A stretch of 6,115 nt of DNA. Source: Planctomycetota bacterium (GTDB lineage Bacteria; Planctomycetota; Phycisphaerae; WQYP01; JAJZKY01). The DNA lies in contig JAJZKY010000307.1 in NCBI GenBank assembly GCA_021803885.1, forward strand, positions 1-6,115. Direction: 5' to 3'. The notes beneath the pieces are model-generated. The model saw only the letters and a program-made list of their open reading frames with translations, made no database searches and had not been told where the DNA came from. This document shows, piece by piece, positions 1 to 5,963 of the stretch (position 1 is the first letter of the stretch; each line of letters starts with the position of its first letter). Both the position numbers and the translations under genes were made by a program.

Positions 1-554
1 GACTGGACACTTCTTTTGCTTGAGTGGGGTTGAAGGTGAGCGCGCGTAGTCGTCCGGCTGCCCTTTCTCGCTTGTTCGCCGTCCAATCCGATTCAGTTTC
101 GAGGATTCCTTCCTGTCCCGTAGCGTAGTGGCGGAAGCTGGACCAGGGCCAATCCTCCGGCCGGCTGCATAGCTGCTTGCGGGCAGGGTTGCGATGAATA
201 TAGCGCAGCTTTTCCTGGAACGTTTCGTGATTGTGAACGTTGAAGTCGTAGTAGCGCTTTTGCCAGAAGTGAGGGGCGTCTCCGATCAGCCGGCAGGGAC
301 ACGCCCTGCTTCAGGGACTTGATGGCGACGGCGAGCGTTTCGCGGCGTGGCTCGCTCAGCAGCAGATGCACATGGTCGGGCATGACCACGTATCCATAGA
401 CACAGAGCAGGTAATCCCGGCGGATTCGTTCCAGCGCAGTCTCGAAGACAGAACGCGTCGGGGCACCAGGGAAATTCGACCGGCGATGCCAGCAGGCAAA
501 TGTGATGAAATGCGTTTGTCGTGAATGGTGGAACCGCCGAAGCCTGGTTGGCAT
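1..554 (-). pseudogene. REP-associated tyrosine transposase (RAYT, IS200-like Y1 family), frameshifted and cut by the window edge
   Basis: This is a single-strand transposase of the TnpA_REP/RAYT type, which acts on REP palindromes through an HUH plus tyrosine active site. The first half reads MPTRLRRFHHSRQTHFITF and then MPDHVHLLL, whose HVH is the HUH metal site. At about 292-297 the frame breaks. After KSLKQGVS the sequence continues in the next frame as RLIGDAPHFWQKRYYDF, LRYIHRNPARKQ and EDWPWSSFRHYATG without a stop to position 2. The likely catalytic Tyr (YIHRNP) is thus separated from the HUH site. Removing one base from the four at 293-296 restores a normal RAYT. I chose ATG 554 because family members begin MPTRLRR; a GTG at 581 lies in the same frame. 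Without a shift, the first frame runs to a stop near 93. A REP-like hairpin lies just upstream, and half of it recurs at the 3' end. The single lesion suggests recent inactivation or a sequencing error. Confidence 0.88.
10..29. repeat. Inverted 20-nt half copy of the REP-like element inside the RAYT 3' end
   Basis: Positions 10-29 are the exact reverse complement of 576-595, which comprises the left arm and loop of the hairpin at 577-605. The second arm is not present here: the sequence continues as gtgtccagtc on the minus strand rather than completing the palindrome. On the minus strand the copy lies in the restored RAYT frame and encodes part of FNPTQAKEV. The two copies therefore bracket the transposase gene in inverted orientation. 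Confidence 0.75.
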
Positions 555-576
555 GGAGGAAAGATTACTCCTGTCC

Positions 577-605
577 CCCACTCAAGCAAAAGAAGCTTGA
601 GTGGG
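577..605. repeat. REP-like palindrome next to the RAYT gene
   Basis: A perfect 11-bp stem (CCCACTCAAGC at 577-587 and GCTTGAGTGGG at 595-605) encloses the 7-nt loop AAAAGAA. It sits 23 nt upstream of the RAYT start and 23 nt beyond the stop of the small membrane protein gene. No T-tract follows on either strand, so an intrinsic terminator is less likely than a REP element, the usual partner of RAYT transposases. Bases 576-595 are repeated exactly in inverted orientation at 10-29. Confidence 0.8.
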
Positions 606-628
606 CCACCCGTCCAAGCTCAGTGGAA

Positions 629-913
629 TCAACTGAACACCCAAAATCTAACCAGGAAAGCGAAGCAGAGAAGCATTAGCACAAAGCATGCATCAAGAAG
701 CAACGCCAGTTTATTCCCTGGATATAGCTGCTTGAACTGCTTCCGTACCCTTGTCCCCCACCACAAGTAAGAGATCCTTTCACTCTCAGGGAGCAGCACA
801 TTAATTTTTCCAATCATAATGAAAGAAATCATGTTGGCCAGAATTGCAGCAGTTGTCATCAAGCAGGCAGCAATAATGACAGGTAGTGGCAATTGGCTCA
901 TTATCATTGACAT
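629..913 (-). CDS. Small membrane protein with two predicted helices, overlapping the Rhs tip gene
   Basis: I do not recognise the family. The 94-residue product has two hydrophobic segments, at about 10-34 and 69-93, joined by a basic, aromatic loop (YLWWGTRVRKQFKQLYPGNK) that is probably cytoplasmic, which would place both termini outside. No signal-peptidase site is evident. The start is ambiguous: ATG codons at 913, 907 and 901 are in frame. The one at 907 overlaps the preceding stop codon as ATGA, and GAGGG at 922-918 can serve either of the first two. The overlap implies translational coupling to the Rhs C-terminal tip. Small genes directly after Rhs tips often encode immunity proteins, so that role is possible here, but it is inferred from position only. 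G+C content is much lower than in the housekeeping genes of the window. Confidence 0.62.
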   Translation of the reverse strand: MSMIMSQLPLPVIIAACLMTTAAILANMISFIMIGKINVLLPESERISYLWWGTRVRKQFKQLYPGNKLALLLDACFVLMLLCFAFLVRFWVFS

Positions 914-1518
914 GGAGCCCTCGCCAGAAATCCGAGGTAATCACCCAAAGAGAAATCAGTGAATCTTCCCGTATTGAGGGGATGGCTGGTATCAGTCACA
1001 CTAATCCCTCCGCCATACTTACCAGCAAGGGCCGCGCTAGCTCCGGCCGAGAAAACGGTCACCCCACCGCCTCTGATGACCGATCCTCCAGCGCCAACAA
1101 AAGGTATCGGCGTTGGGGCATAGAAGCTAGCACCTTTGAATGGTCCTGAGAATCCATTGTTCGTTTTGCCAAGTCCGTAAACTAGCCCAGTAGTGGCTGT
1201 TACGCTTGCCCCACCATTCCATCCAAATGACATGCCACCTGTCCCGAAGAGACTCGTCTGTCCGGAATTATAGTTAAGTACCATGTCACCTCCGCCGCTG
1301 ACCGCTCCGACCCCGCCTACTGCGCCACTCAATGAAATAGAGCGGCCTGTAGGGATAGCAAAACAATAGGCACTTTTCAGCCTGCTAAGAAATCCACTAC
1401 TTGAGCCATTGGAACTGCCTTCCGAAGCGTGCACATGCAGAACATAGTTTATGTCGTATACGCGCCCCGTGTAGTGCCAACGGGAAAATGGTGTGGCTGA
1501 CAAATGAAGTAGTTTCAT
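904..1518 (-). CDS. Glycine-rich Rhs C-terminal tip, probably detached by frameshift from the core at 1397-1801
   Basis: The 204-residue product has no catalytic motif that I recognise. Residues 1-50 are mixed, with a Ser/Gly-rich stretch (EGSSNGSSSG). Residues 60-175 are glycine-rich with alternating small and hydrophobic residues (GAVGGVGAVSGGG, SLFGTGGMSFGWNGGAS, FVGAGGSVIRGGG). The end reads LGDYLGFLARAPCQ. This resembles, from memory, the region after the core in acidobacterial Rhs proteins. The reading frame is open only from about 1562, overlaps the Rhs core frame by 122 nt, and has no convincing Shine-Dalgarno before ATG 1518. I infer it was once the C-terminus of that Rhs protein, and that a frame change within about 1400-1560 split the two. 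An independent gene starting at 1518 cannot be excluded. Its stop overlaps the next gene. Confidence 0.55.
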   Translation of the reverse strand: MKLLHLSATPFSRWHYTGRVYDINYVLHVHASEGSSNGSSSGFLSRLKSAYCFAIPTGRSISLSGAVGGVGAVSGGGDMVLNYNSGQTSLFGTGGMSFGWNGGASVTATTGLVYGLGKTNNGFSGPFKGASFYAPTPIPFVGAGGSVIRGGGVTVFSAGASAALAGKYGGGISVTDTSHPLNTGRFTDFSLGDYLGFLARAPCQ

Positions 1519-1801
1519 GCCACAAATGACAGGCCCAGCTAAATCCCTTCCAACAAAGCCCCATCAGATCAATGCGGGACAACGGCTCGTTCCCAACGTA
1601 GCTGTAGAGATTCAGGCTTTGCGGGTTTGTGAGCTGAGCGTATATCAGTCCTGAAGGATCCGGCGTGAGGAACCTGGCATCGTTACTGGAGTAGTATCTG
1701 GCCCGATAGTTGGTGGGGTCGATGTCGAGGCTGTGCGGATTTGTGGTGGGCCGGGGTGGGGTGGATTGGTTTGCCGGTGTGAATGTTTCGGCGAGCGTCA
1801 T
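1397..1801 (-). CDS. Rhs repeat-associated core domain fragment, 5'-truncated remnant
   Basis: The 134-residue product carries the diagnostic Rhs/YD core: YRARYY at 32-37, RFLTPDPSGL at 43-52, and NLYSYVGNEPLSRIDLMGL at 64-82. Full Rhs proteins have many hundreds of residues of YD repeats before this point, forming a shell around a C-terminal toxin. Here the frame is open only back to a stop at 1877-1879, just after the peptidase gene, so nearly all of the shell is missing. ATG 1801 is the only ATG in the open stretch and has no ribosome binding site, so expression is doubtful. The hinge reads DLMGL where DPxGL is usual. The 52 residues after it (LCWKGFSWACHLW onward) do not resemble an Rhs tip, while the other frame at 904-1518 does. 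I read it as a decayed remnant. Confidence 0.72.
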   Translation of the reverse strand: MTLAETFTPANQSTPPRPTTNPHSLDIDPTNYRARYYSSNDARFLTPDPSGLIYAQLTNPQSLNLYSYVGNEPLSRIDLMGLCWKGFSWACHLWHETTSFVSHTIFPLALHGARIRHKLCSACARFGRQFQWLK

Positions 1802-1828
1802 AGGTTTAGAGGTTGCGTCGTAAGTGCA

Positions 1829-1858
1829 ATCCCAGGTCTCAACGGCGAGACCTGGGAT
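1829..1858. repeat. Perfect stem-loop downstream of the prolyl oligopeptidase gene (REP-like or terminator)
   Basis: A perfect 12-bp stem (ATCCCAGGTCTC at 1829-1840, GAGACCTGGGAT at 1847-1858) encloses the 6-nt loop AACGGC. It begins 25 nt after the peptidase stop in the direction of transcription. The minus-strand sequence after the stem (TGCACTTACG) has no T-run, so a classical intrinsic terminator is not supported. Its CCCA...TGGG edges and size resemble the palindrome at 577-605, favouring a REP-type repeat that could still stabilise or attenuate the mRNA. Confidence 0.65.
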
Positions 1859-1883
1859 GGACGTGTCGGGAATTTGTTATGGG

Positions 1884-4049
1884 CTATGGGTTGGAGGGTG
1901 TTTTCTTGACGCCGATGTTCCAGCCCTCGAAGGCCCAGACGTCGGCGTCCTGCTGGATTTCCTTGTCGGTGGGCATGTAGATGTGGCTGGTGCTGCCGGT
2001 GGTGCGGAGCAGGATGGGATTGTTGCAGCCCTGCGCATGCTGGATAGTTGCCGTGAATTTGAATTCGTGGCTGGGGACCACGCGGTCATCGTCCCATGAG
2101 GTCGTGATCAGGGTGGGCGGATAGCAGGTTCCCTTGTGGATGTTATTCAGGGGTGAGTACTTGATGAGCCACTGGAAGGCCTGCTTGTTGTCAGAGCTGC
2201 CGTACTCGGGAACCCAGAATGCTCCGCCGGAGAACTTCTGGTAGCGGAGCATGTCAAGCACGCCGTGGCCGATGTAGGCCGCGCCGAAGAGCTGAGGCCG
2301 CTCGGTGATGGACGCGCCGGTGAGCAGGCCGCCGTTGGAGTATCCCTGGATGGCGAGGTGTTTGGGGGAAGTGTAACCGTGTTTGTACAAATACTTGGCG
2401 GCCCAGGCGAAATCGTCAAAGACGTTCTGCTTTTTGCCGAGCATGCCGGCGTGGTGCCAGGCCTCGCCGTAGACGCCGCCGCCGCGGAGGTTGGGAACGG
2501 CGTAGACGCCGCCCAGCTCAAGCCATACGGGGATGGTGGGGCTGAAGCGCGGGGTGATGGTGATGTTGAAACCGCCGTAGCCGTACATGACGGTGGGGTT
2601 TGAGCCGTCGAGCTTGATGCCTTTTTTGGCGACGATGAACATCGGCACCCTGGTGCCGTCCTTCGAAGTGTAGAAGACCTGCCTGGTCTGGTAGAGGGAG
2701 GGATCGAACTTGACGTTGGGCTTGAAGGTGACGGTTGTTTTGCCGGTGGCGACGTCGTAGCGATAGATGGTTTTGGGATAGAGGAAGGAAGTGAAGTCGT
2801 AATAGACGGTGGGCGAATCGTTTCTGGAGGAGATGGTGTTGACGGCGCCGAGCGCGGGAAGCGGCAGGGTGTGCAGGAGCTTGCCGGTGGTGCTGAAGAG
2901 GTCGAGGTGGCTGACGGCGACATCCTGGTAGCTGGCAAGGATATCTCCATTGGCGAGGGATGCGCTGGAGAGGACGCCGGCGGCCTGGGGAACGACGGTT
3001 CTCCAGTGGGCTGGGCTGGGGTTAGTGAAGCTGGCGGCGACGATGCGGCCGCGGGGCGCGTCGAGCGTGGTTTGCAGGTAGAGCGTGTTGCCGATGTGGC
3101 CGATGGGCGCATACATCGCATCGTTCTTTGTGTAGAGCGGTTCGATTTTGGCGCTGAGGTTGGGCTTGCCGGGATTGCCGAGATTCGCGTAATACAACTC
3201 GTTGTTGCTGATGGAGTTGTTCATGAGAAAGAGATACAGATAGTGGCCGTCCTCGCTGACGGATCCCTCGATGGCCGCCTGGGGAAGGTCGGGGCGGGAA
3301 TAGATGAGCTTGTCCTCGGACTGGGGGGTACCGAGCGCGTGGTAGTAGAGCTTCTGGTCGACGACGGCGTGGCTGATGGCTTTTTCGCCGCTGGGAGGCT
3401 CGGGATAACGCGAGTAGAAGAAGCCTTTGCCGTCGTTGGTCCAGGAGATGCCGGAGAATTTGACCCAGCGGACAACGTCTGGCAGAGGCTTGCCGGTGGC
3501 GACGTCGAGGACGTGGATGGTCTGCCAGTCTGATCCGCCCTTGGAGAGCGCGTAGGCCATGTACTTGCCCTGCGGAGATGGCGCGATGTGGGCCAAGGCA
3601 ATGGAGCCATCAGGGGAGAGCTGGTTGGGGTCGAGCAGTTCACGCGGCGGGGCGGTGGCGGATTGCTGGACGTAGACGACGCTCTGGTTCTGCAGGCCGG
3701 AATTTTTGCGGAAGAAGAGCATGCCGTTCTTCAGCTGGTAGGGGGTGTCCTCCTTGGGAAAATTCCAGAGTTCCGTGAGACGATCGTCGATCCAGCCGCG
3801 GATGGGGATCCTGGAGAGGTAGTTGTCGGTGAGCTTGTTTTCGGCGTCGACCCACTGGTGGAGCTGAGGGCTGCTAAGGTTTTCCATCCACTGGTAGGGC
3901 GCGGGGACCCTGGTGCCGAAGTAGGTGTCGACGGTGTTGTCGCGGTGGGCAACGGGGTAGTTGAGTTTCTGCGTCGACGACTTGCAACCTGTAAGGACAA
4001 AGGGAGCCGCGACAGCCAGCACGGAGAGCGCACGTAGCAGAGGCTTCAT
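1884..4049 (-). CDS. Prolyl oligopeptidase family serine peptidase (S9A), predicted lipoprotein
   Basis: This enzyme should cut short proline-containing peptides on the carboxyl side of proline, outside the cytoplasm. Residues 1-22 form a lipoprotein signal with lipobox L19-T-G-C22. The propeller domain spans about 30-450 and opens with the family signature YPVAHRDNTVDTYFGTRVP. The alpha/beta-hydrolase domain follows. Ser571 lies in GYSNGG (GGSNGG is commoner) and Asp655 in DDDRVVP. The expected GHG around the catalytic His is replaced by GSTSHIY, leaving His689 as the candidate, one place off in an ungapped alignment. Cys642 and Cys675, the only cysteines besides the lipobox one, flank Asp655 and could pair. 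The 721-residue length is normal. AAGAGA at 4064-4059 is a modest Shine-Dalgarno 9 nt before the start. The gene follows the DinB-like gene after 83 nt, so it may have its own promoter. Family assignment is firm; substrate is not shown. Confidence 0.95.
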   Translation of the reverse strand: MKPLLRALSVLAVAAPFVLTGCKSSTQKLNYPVAHRDNTVDTYFGTRVPAPYQWMENLSSPQLHQWVDAENKLTDNYLSRIPIRGWIDDRLTELWNFPKEDTPYQLKNGMLFFRKNSGLQNQSVVYVQQSATAPPRELLDPNQLSPDGSIALAHIAPSPQGKYMAYALSKGGSDWQTIHVLDVATGKPLPDVVRWVKFSGISWTNDGKGFFYSRYPEPPSGEKAISHAVVDQKLYYHALGTPQSEDKLIYSRPDLPQAAIEGSVSEDGHYLYLFLMNNSISNNELYYANLGNPGKPNLSAKIEPLYTKNDAMYAPIGHIGNTLYLQTTLDAPRGRIVAASFTNPSPAHWRTVVPQAAGVLSSASLANGDILASYQDVAVSHLDLFSTTGKLLHTLPLPALGAVNTISSRNDSPTVYYDFTSFLYPKTIYRYDVATGKTTVTFKPNVKFDPSLYQTRQVFYTSKDGTRVPMFIVAKKGIKLDGSNPTVMYGYGGFNITITPRFSPTIPVWLELGGVYAVPNLRGGGVYGEAWHHAGMLGKKQNVFDDFAWAAKYLYKHGYTSPKHLAIQGYSNGGLLTGASITERPQLFGAAYIGHGVLDMLRYQKFSGGAFWVPEYGSSDNKQAFQWLIKYSPLNNIHKGTCYPPTLITTSWDDDRVVPSHEFKFTATIQHAQGCNNPILLRTTGSTSHIYMPTDKEIQQDADVWAFEGWNIGVKKTPSNP

Positions 4050-4089
4050 AGGAATCGTCTCTTTTCCGGGGAGGTTCTTAAAACTCCCA

Positions 4090-4119
4090 AGGATAGAACG
4101 AATCCAGAGGCTGGGTAAA
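4090..4119 (-). promoter_or_regulatory. Weak sigma70-like promoter candidate for the peptidase gene
   Basis: In the 83-nt gap before the peptidase, the minus strand has TTTACC (4119-4114) and TATCCT (4095-4090) separated by 18 nt, each matching four of six consensus bases. The -10 box is about 40 nt upstream of the start codon. Such matches arise easily by chance, so this is only a candidate. Confidence 0.2.
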
Positions 4120-4132
4120 CCGGGTGGTCTAC

Positions 4133-4633
4133 TTACGGGATGGCGGTACTGAAGAAGATGTCCTGGAGCCAGTTGGGGGTGAAGCCGTTCTGCCGGACGA
4201 TGGGGCCGATTTGCGCCCAGTGGCGGATGGCGTGGATGAAGAGGTGCAGGCAGAGCTTGCGGTAGGTGCCTGAGATTTCTCCGGCGGTGCGTGTATTGAA
4301 GGTGGCGACGCGGTCGAAGGTTTCGTCTTCGGCCTGGGCGAGGAACTGGGCGAGATTTTCGGCGGCGGTGGCGTGGAGCTTCCAGGCAGAGTCAAGGGTT
4401 TTTTGCGGGTGGAGGGCCTCGAGATCGGTGACGGGCAGACCGAGGAGGCGTTCGCTGTGCCGGTAGGAAACAGCGCAGATGTGCCAGACGAGGTCAGAGA
4501 CTCTGGTGGAGTGTGCGATGTCTGTGGTGGCGTCGGCGGCCTGTGGGTGCTCGGCGAAGAAGGCCTGCCAGCGGGCGGCGGTGAGGTTGAAGTCGGCGAG
4601 GAGTTCTTCGAGGGTGACGGCGCAATGGGGCAT
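4133..4633 (-). CDS. DinB/YfiT-like putative metalloprotein
   Basis: The product resembles the DinB/YfiT/bacillithiol-transferase superfamily: small four-helix bundles that hold a divalent metal with three histidines, some of which transfer or conjugate thiols. With the 166-residue start used here, the candidate ligands are His51 (DLVWHICAVSYRH) and His134 plus His138 (LFIHAIRHWAQIG). The second pair has the usual H-x3-H spacing followed by AQI near the C-terminus. The length is typical. An in-frame ATG at 4648 would add five residues, but those codons contain a strong Shine-Dalgarno (AAGGAG, 4644-4639) five bases before ATG 4633, so 4633 is the better start. The gene starts 38 nt after purD stops, with no terminator visible, so the two are probably co-transcribed. 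The substrate is unknown, and the link to purine synthesis may be only positional. Confidence 0.82.
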   Translation of the reverse strand: MPHCAVTLEELLADFNLTAARWQAFFAEHPQAADATTDIAHSTRVSDLVWHICAVSYRHSERLLGLPVTDLEALHPQKTLDSAWKLHATAAENLAQFLAQAEDETFDRVATFNTRTAGEISGTYRKLCLHLFIHAIRHWAQIGPIVRQNGFTPNWLQDIFFSTAIP

Positions 4634-4638
4634 GATGG

Positions 4639-4644
4639 CTCCTT
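4639..4644 (-). promoter_or_regulatory. Shine-Dalgarno that fixes the DinB-like start
   Basis: AAGGAG on the minus strand, five bases before ATG 4633. It falls inside the coding sequence if the upstream ATG at 4648 is used, and that ATG has no comparable site of its own. Confidence 0.75.
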
Positions 4645-4671
4645 CCATCGCTGAGAGTGGGCAGAAGCTGC

Positions 4672-5949
4672 TCAGGGTTGCTGTTTGAGGGCGCGGTGGC
4701 CGATGTCGCGGCGGTAGGTGATGCCTTCAAAGTGGATGTGGGCGAGGGCCTTGTAGGCCTGATGGAGTGCGTCTTCCAGGGTGGTGGCGACGGCGGTGAC
4801 GCCGAGGACGCGGCCTCCGCTGGTGACGATTTCTCCGTTAGAGAGCGAGGTGCCGGCGTGGAAGATCTGAACGCCGGGGACCTTGGCGGCCTGATCGAGG
4901 CCAGTGATGGGGAAGCCGGTTTTGTAGCTGCCAGGGTATCCGGCGGAGGCGGCGACGACGCAGGCGGATGCGCCGGGGGTCCAGCGGAGTTCGGCGGCGC
5001 TGAGGCGGCCTTCGACGGCGGCCTGAAGAGCGTCGACGAGATCACTCTCCAGGCGCATGAGGATGGCCTGGGTTTCGGGGTCGCCGAAGCGGGCGTTGTA
5101 TTCGAGGACCATGGGGCCGCGTGCGGTCATCATGAGGCCGAGATAGAGGACGCCGCAGAAGGGCATGTCTTCGGCGGCCATGCCGTCAAGGGTGGGGTAG
5201 ACGATGCGGTGGAGGATCCAGTCGCGCATCTGGGGGTCGAGCATAGCGTCAGTAGAGTAAGCGCCCATGCCGCCGGTGTTGAGGCCGGTGTCGCCTTCGC
5301 CGATGCGCTTGTGGTCCTGGGCGGGGACGAGCGGGCTGGCGTGCTTGCCGTCGCAGATGACGAGAAAGGATAGTTCGTCGCCGGTGAGGAATTCTTCCAT
5401 GACGAGGGTGGATTCAGCGGCGCCGAGGAGCTTTCCGCTGAAGAGGCCGGCGATGGCGTCGCGGGCTTCAGCCTTGGATTCGCAGATGAGGACGCCCTTG
5501 CCGGCGGCGAGGCCGTCGGCCTTGATGACGACGGGGAGGTGGAAGAGATCGAGGGCGGCGAGGGCTTCTTCCTGGCTGTTGCAGGCGGCGAAGTGCGCGG
5601 TGGGAATCTGGTGGCGCTGCATGAAGCGCTTGGCGAAGCTCTTGCTGGTTTCGAGCATGGCCGCGGCGCGGGTGGGCCCGAAGACGGGAATGCTGCGGCG
5701 CTGGAGTTCGTCGGCAAGGCCGAGGGAAAGCGGCAGTTCGGGGCCGATGACGACGAGATCGGGCGATTCGGCGGAGACAACGCGGAGGAGGTCGCTGAGG
5801 TTGCGCTGGTCGACGGGAACGCAGCGGGCGGCCTGGGCGATGCCGCCGTTGCCGGGCGCGCAGACGACTTCGTTGACGCGGGGCGAGCGGGCAATTGCCC
5901 AGCAGAGCGCGTGTTCGCGGCCTCCGGAACCGATGACCAGCACCTTCAT
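4672..5949 (-). CDS. purD: Phosphoribosylamine--glycine ligase (GAR synthetase)
   Basis: PurD joins glycine to 5-phosphoribosylamine using ATP, giving glycinamide ribonucleotide, the second step of cytoplasmic de novo purine synthesis. The 425 residues cover the whole protein in the usual order. The N-terminal fold carries VLVIGSGGREHAL at 4-15. The ATP-grasp region shows KADGLAAGKGV (143-153), EEFLTGDELSF (185-195), GDTGLNTGGMGAYS (219-232) and the family signature RFGDPETQ (287-294). The C-terminal domain ends FEGITYRRDIGHRAL. All key motifs are present, so the enzyme should be active. ATG 5949 is supported by GGGGGGAG at 5963-5956, six bases upstream. Codon use and G+C content are those of a resident gene. 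No other purine gene is adjacent; the next gene downstream is the DinB-like one. Confidence 0.98.
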   Translation of the reverse strand: MKVLVIGSGGREHALCWAIARSPRVNEVVCAPGNGGIAQAARCVPVDQRNLSDLLRVVSAESPDLVVIGPELPLSLGLADELQRRSIPVFGPTRAAAMLETSKSFAKRFMQRHQIPTAHFAACNSQEEALAALDLFHLPVVIKADGLAAGKGVLICESKAEARDAIAGLFSGKLLGAAESTLVMEEFLTGDELSFLVICDGKHASPLVPAQDHKRIGEGDTGLNTGGMGAYSTDAMLDPQMRDWILHRIVYPTLDGMAAEDMPFCGVLYLGLMMTARGPMVLEYNARFGDPETQAILMRLESDLVDALQAAVEGRLSAAELRWTPGASACVVAASAGYPGSYKTGFPITGLDQAAKVPGVQIFHAGTSLSNGEIVTSGGRVLGVTAVATTLEDALHQAYKALAHIHFEGITYRRDIGHRALKQQP

Positions 5950-5955
5950 TGAATG

Positions 5956-5963
5956 CTCCCCCC
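5956..5963 (-). promoter_or_regulatory. Shine-Dalgarno of purD
   Basis: GGGGGGAG on the minus strand, six bases before ATG 5949, confirms the purD start. The rest of the region to 6115 shows no convincing -10/-35 pair, riboswitch or further gene. Confidence 0.7.

Noticed and set aside
525..1149. Plus-strand frames across the membrane protein and Rhs tip (81 and 87 residues)
   Set aside because: No ribosome binding site or recognisable domain; they lie antisense to better supported frames.
1824..1876. In-frame extension of the Rhs fragment upstream of ATG 1801
   Set aside because: The stretch is open but has no start codon, and it reads through the palindrome at 1829-1858, so its translation is unlikely to be Rhs sequence.
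2147..4037. Other long frames within the prolyl oligopeptidase gene on both strands
   Set aside because: Their compositions are those of shifted or antisense reading of a GC-rich gene, and the peptidase frame carries all recognised motifs.
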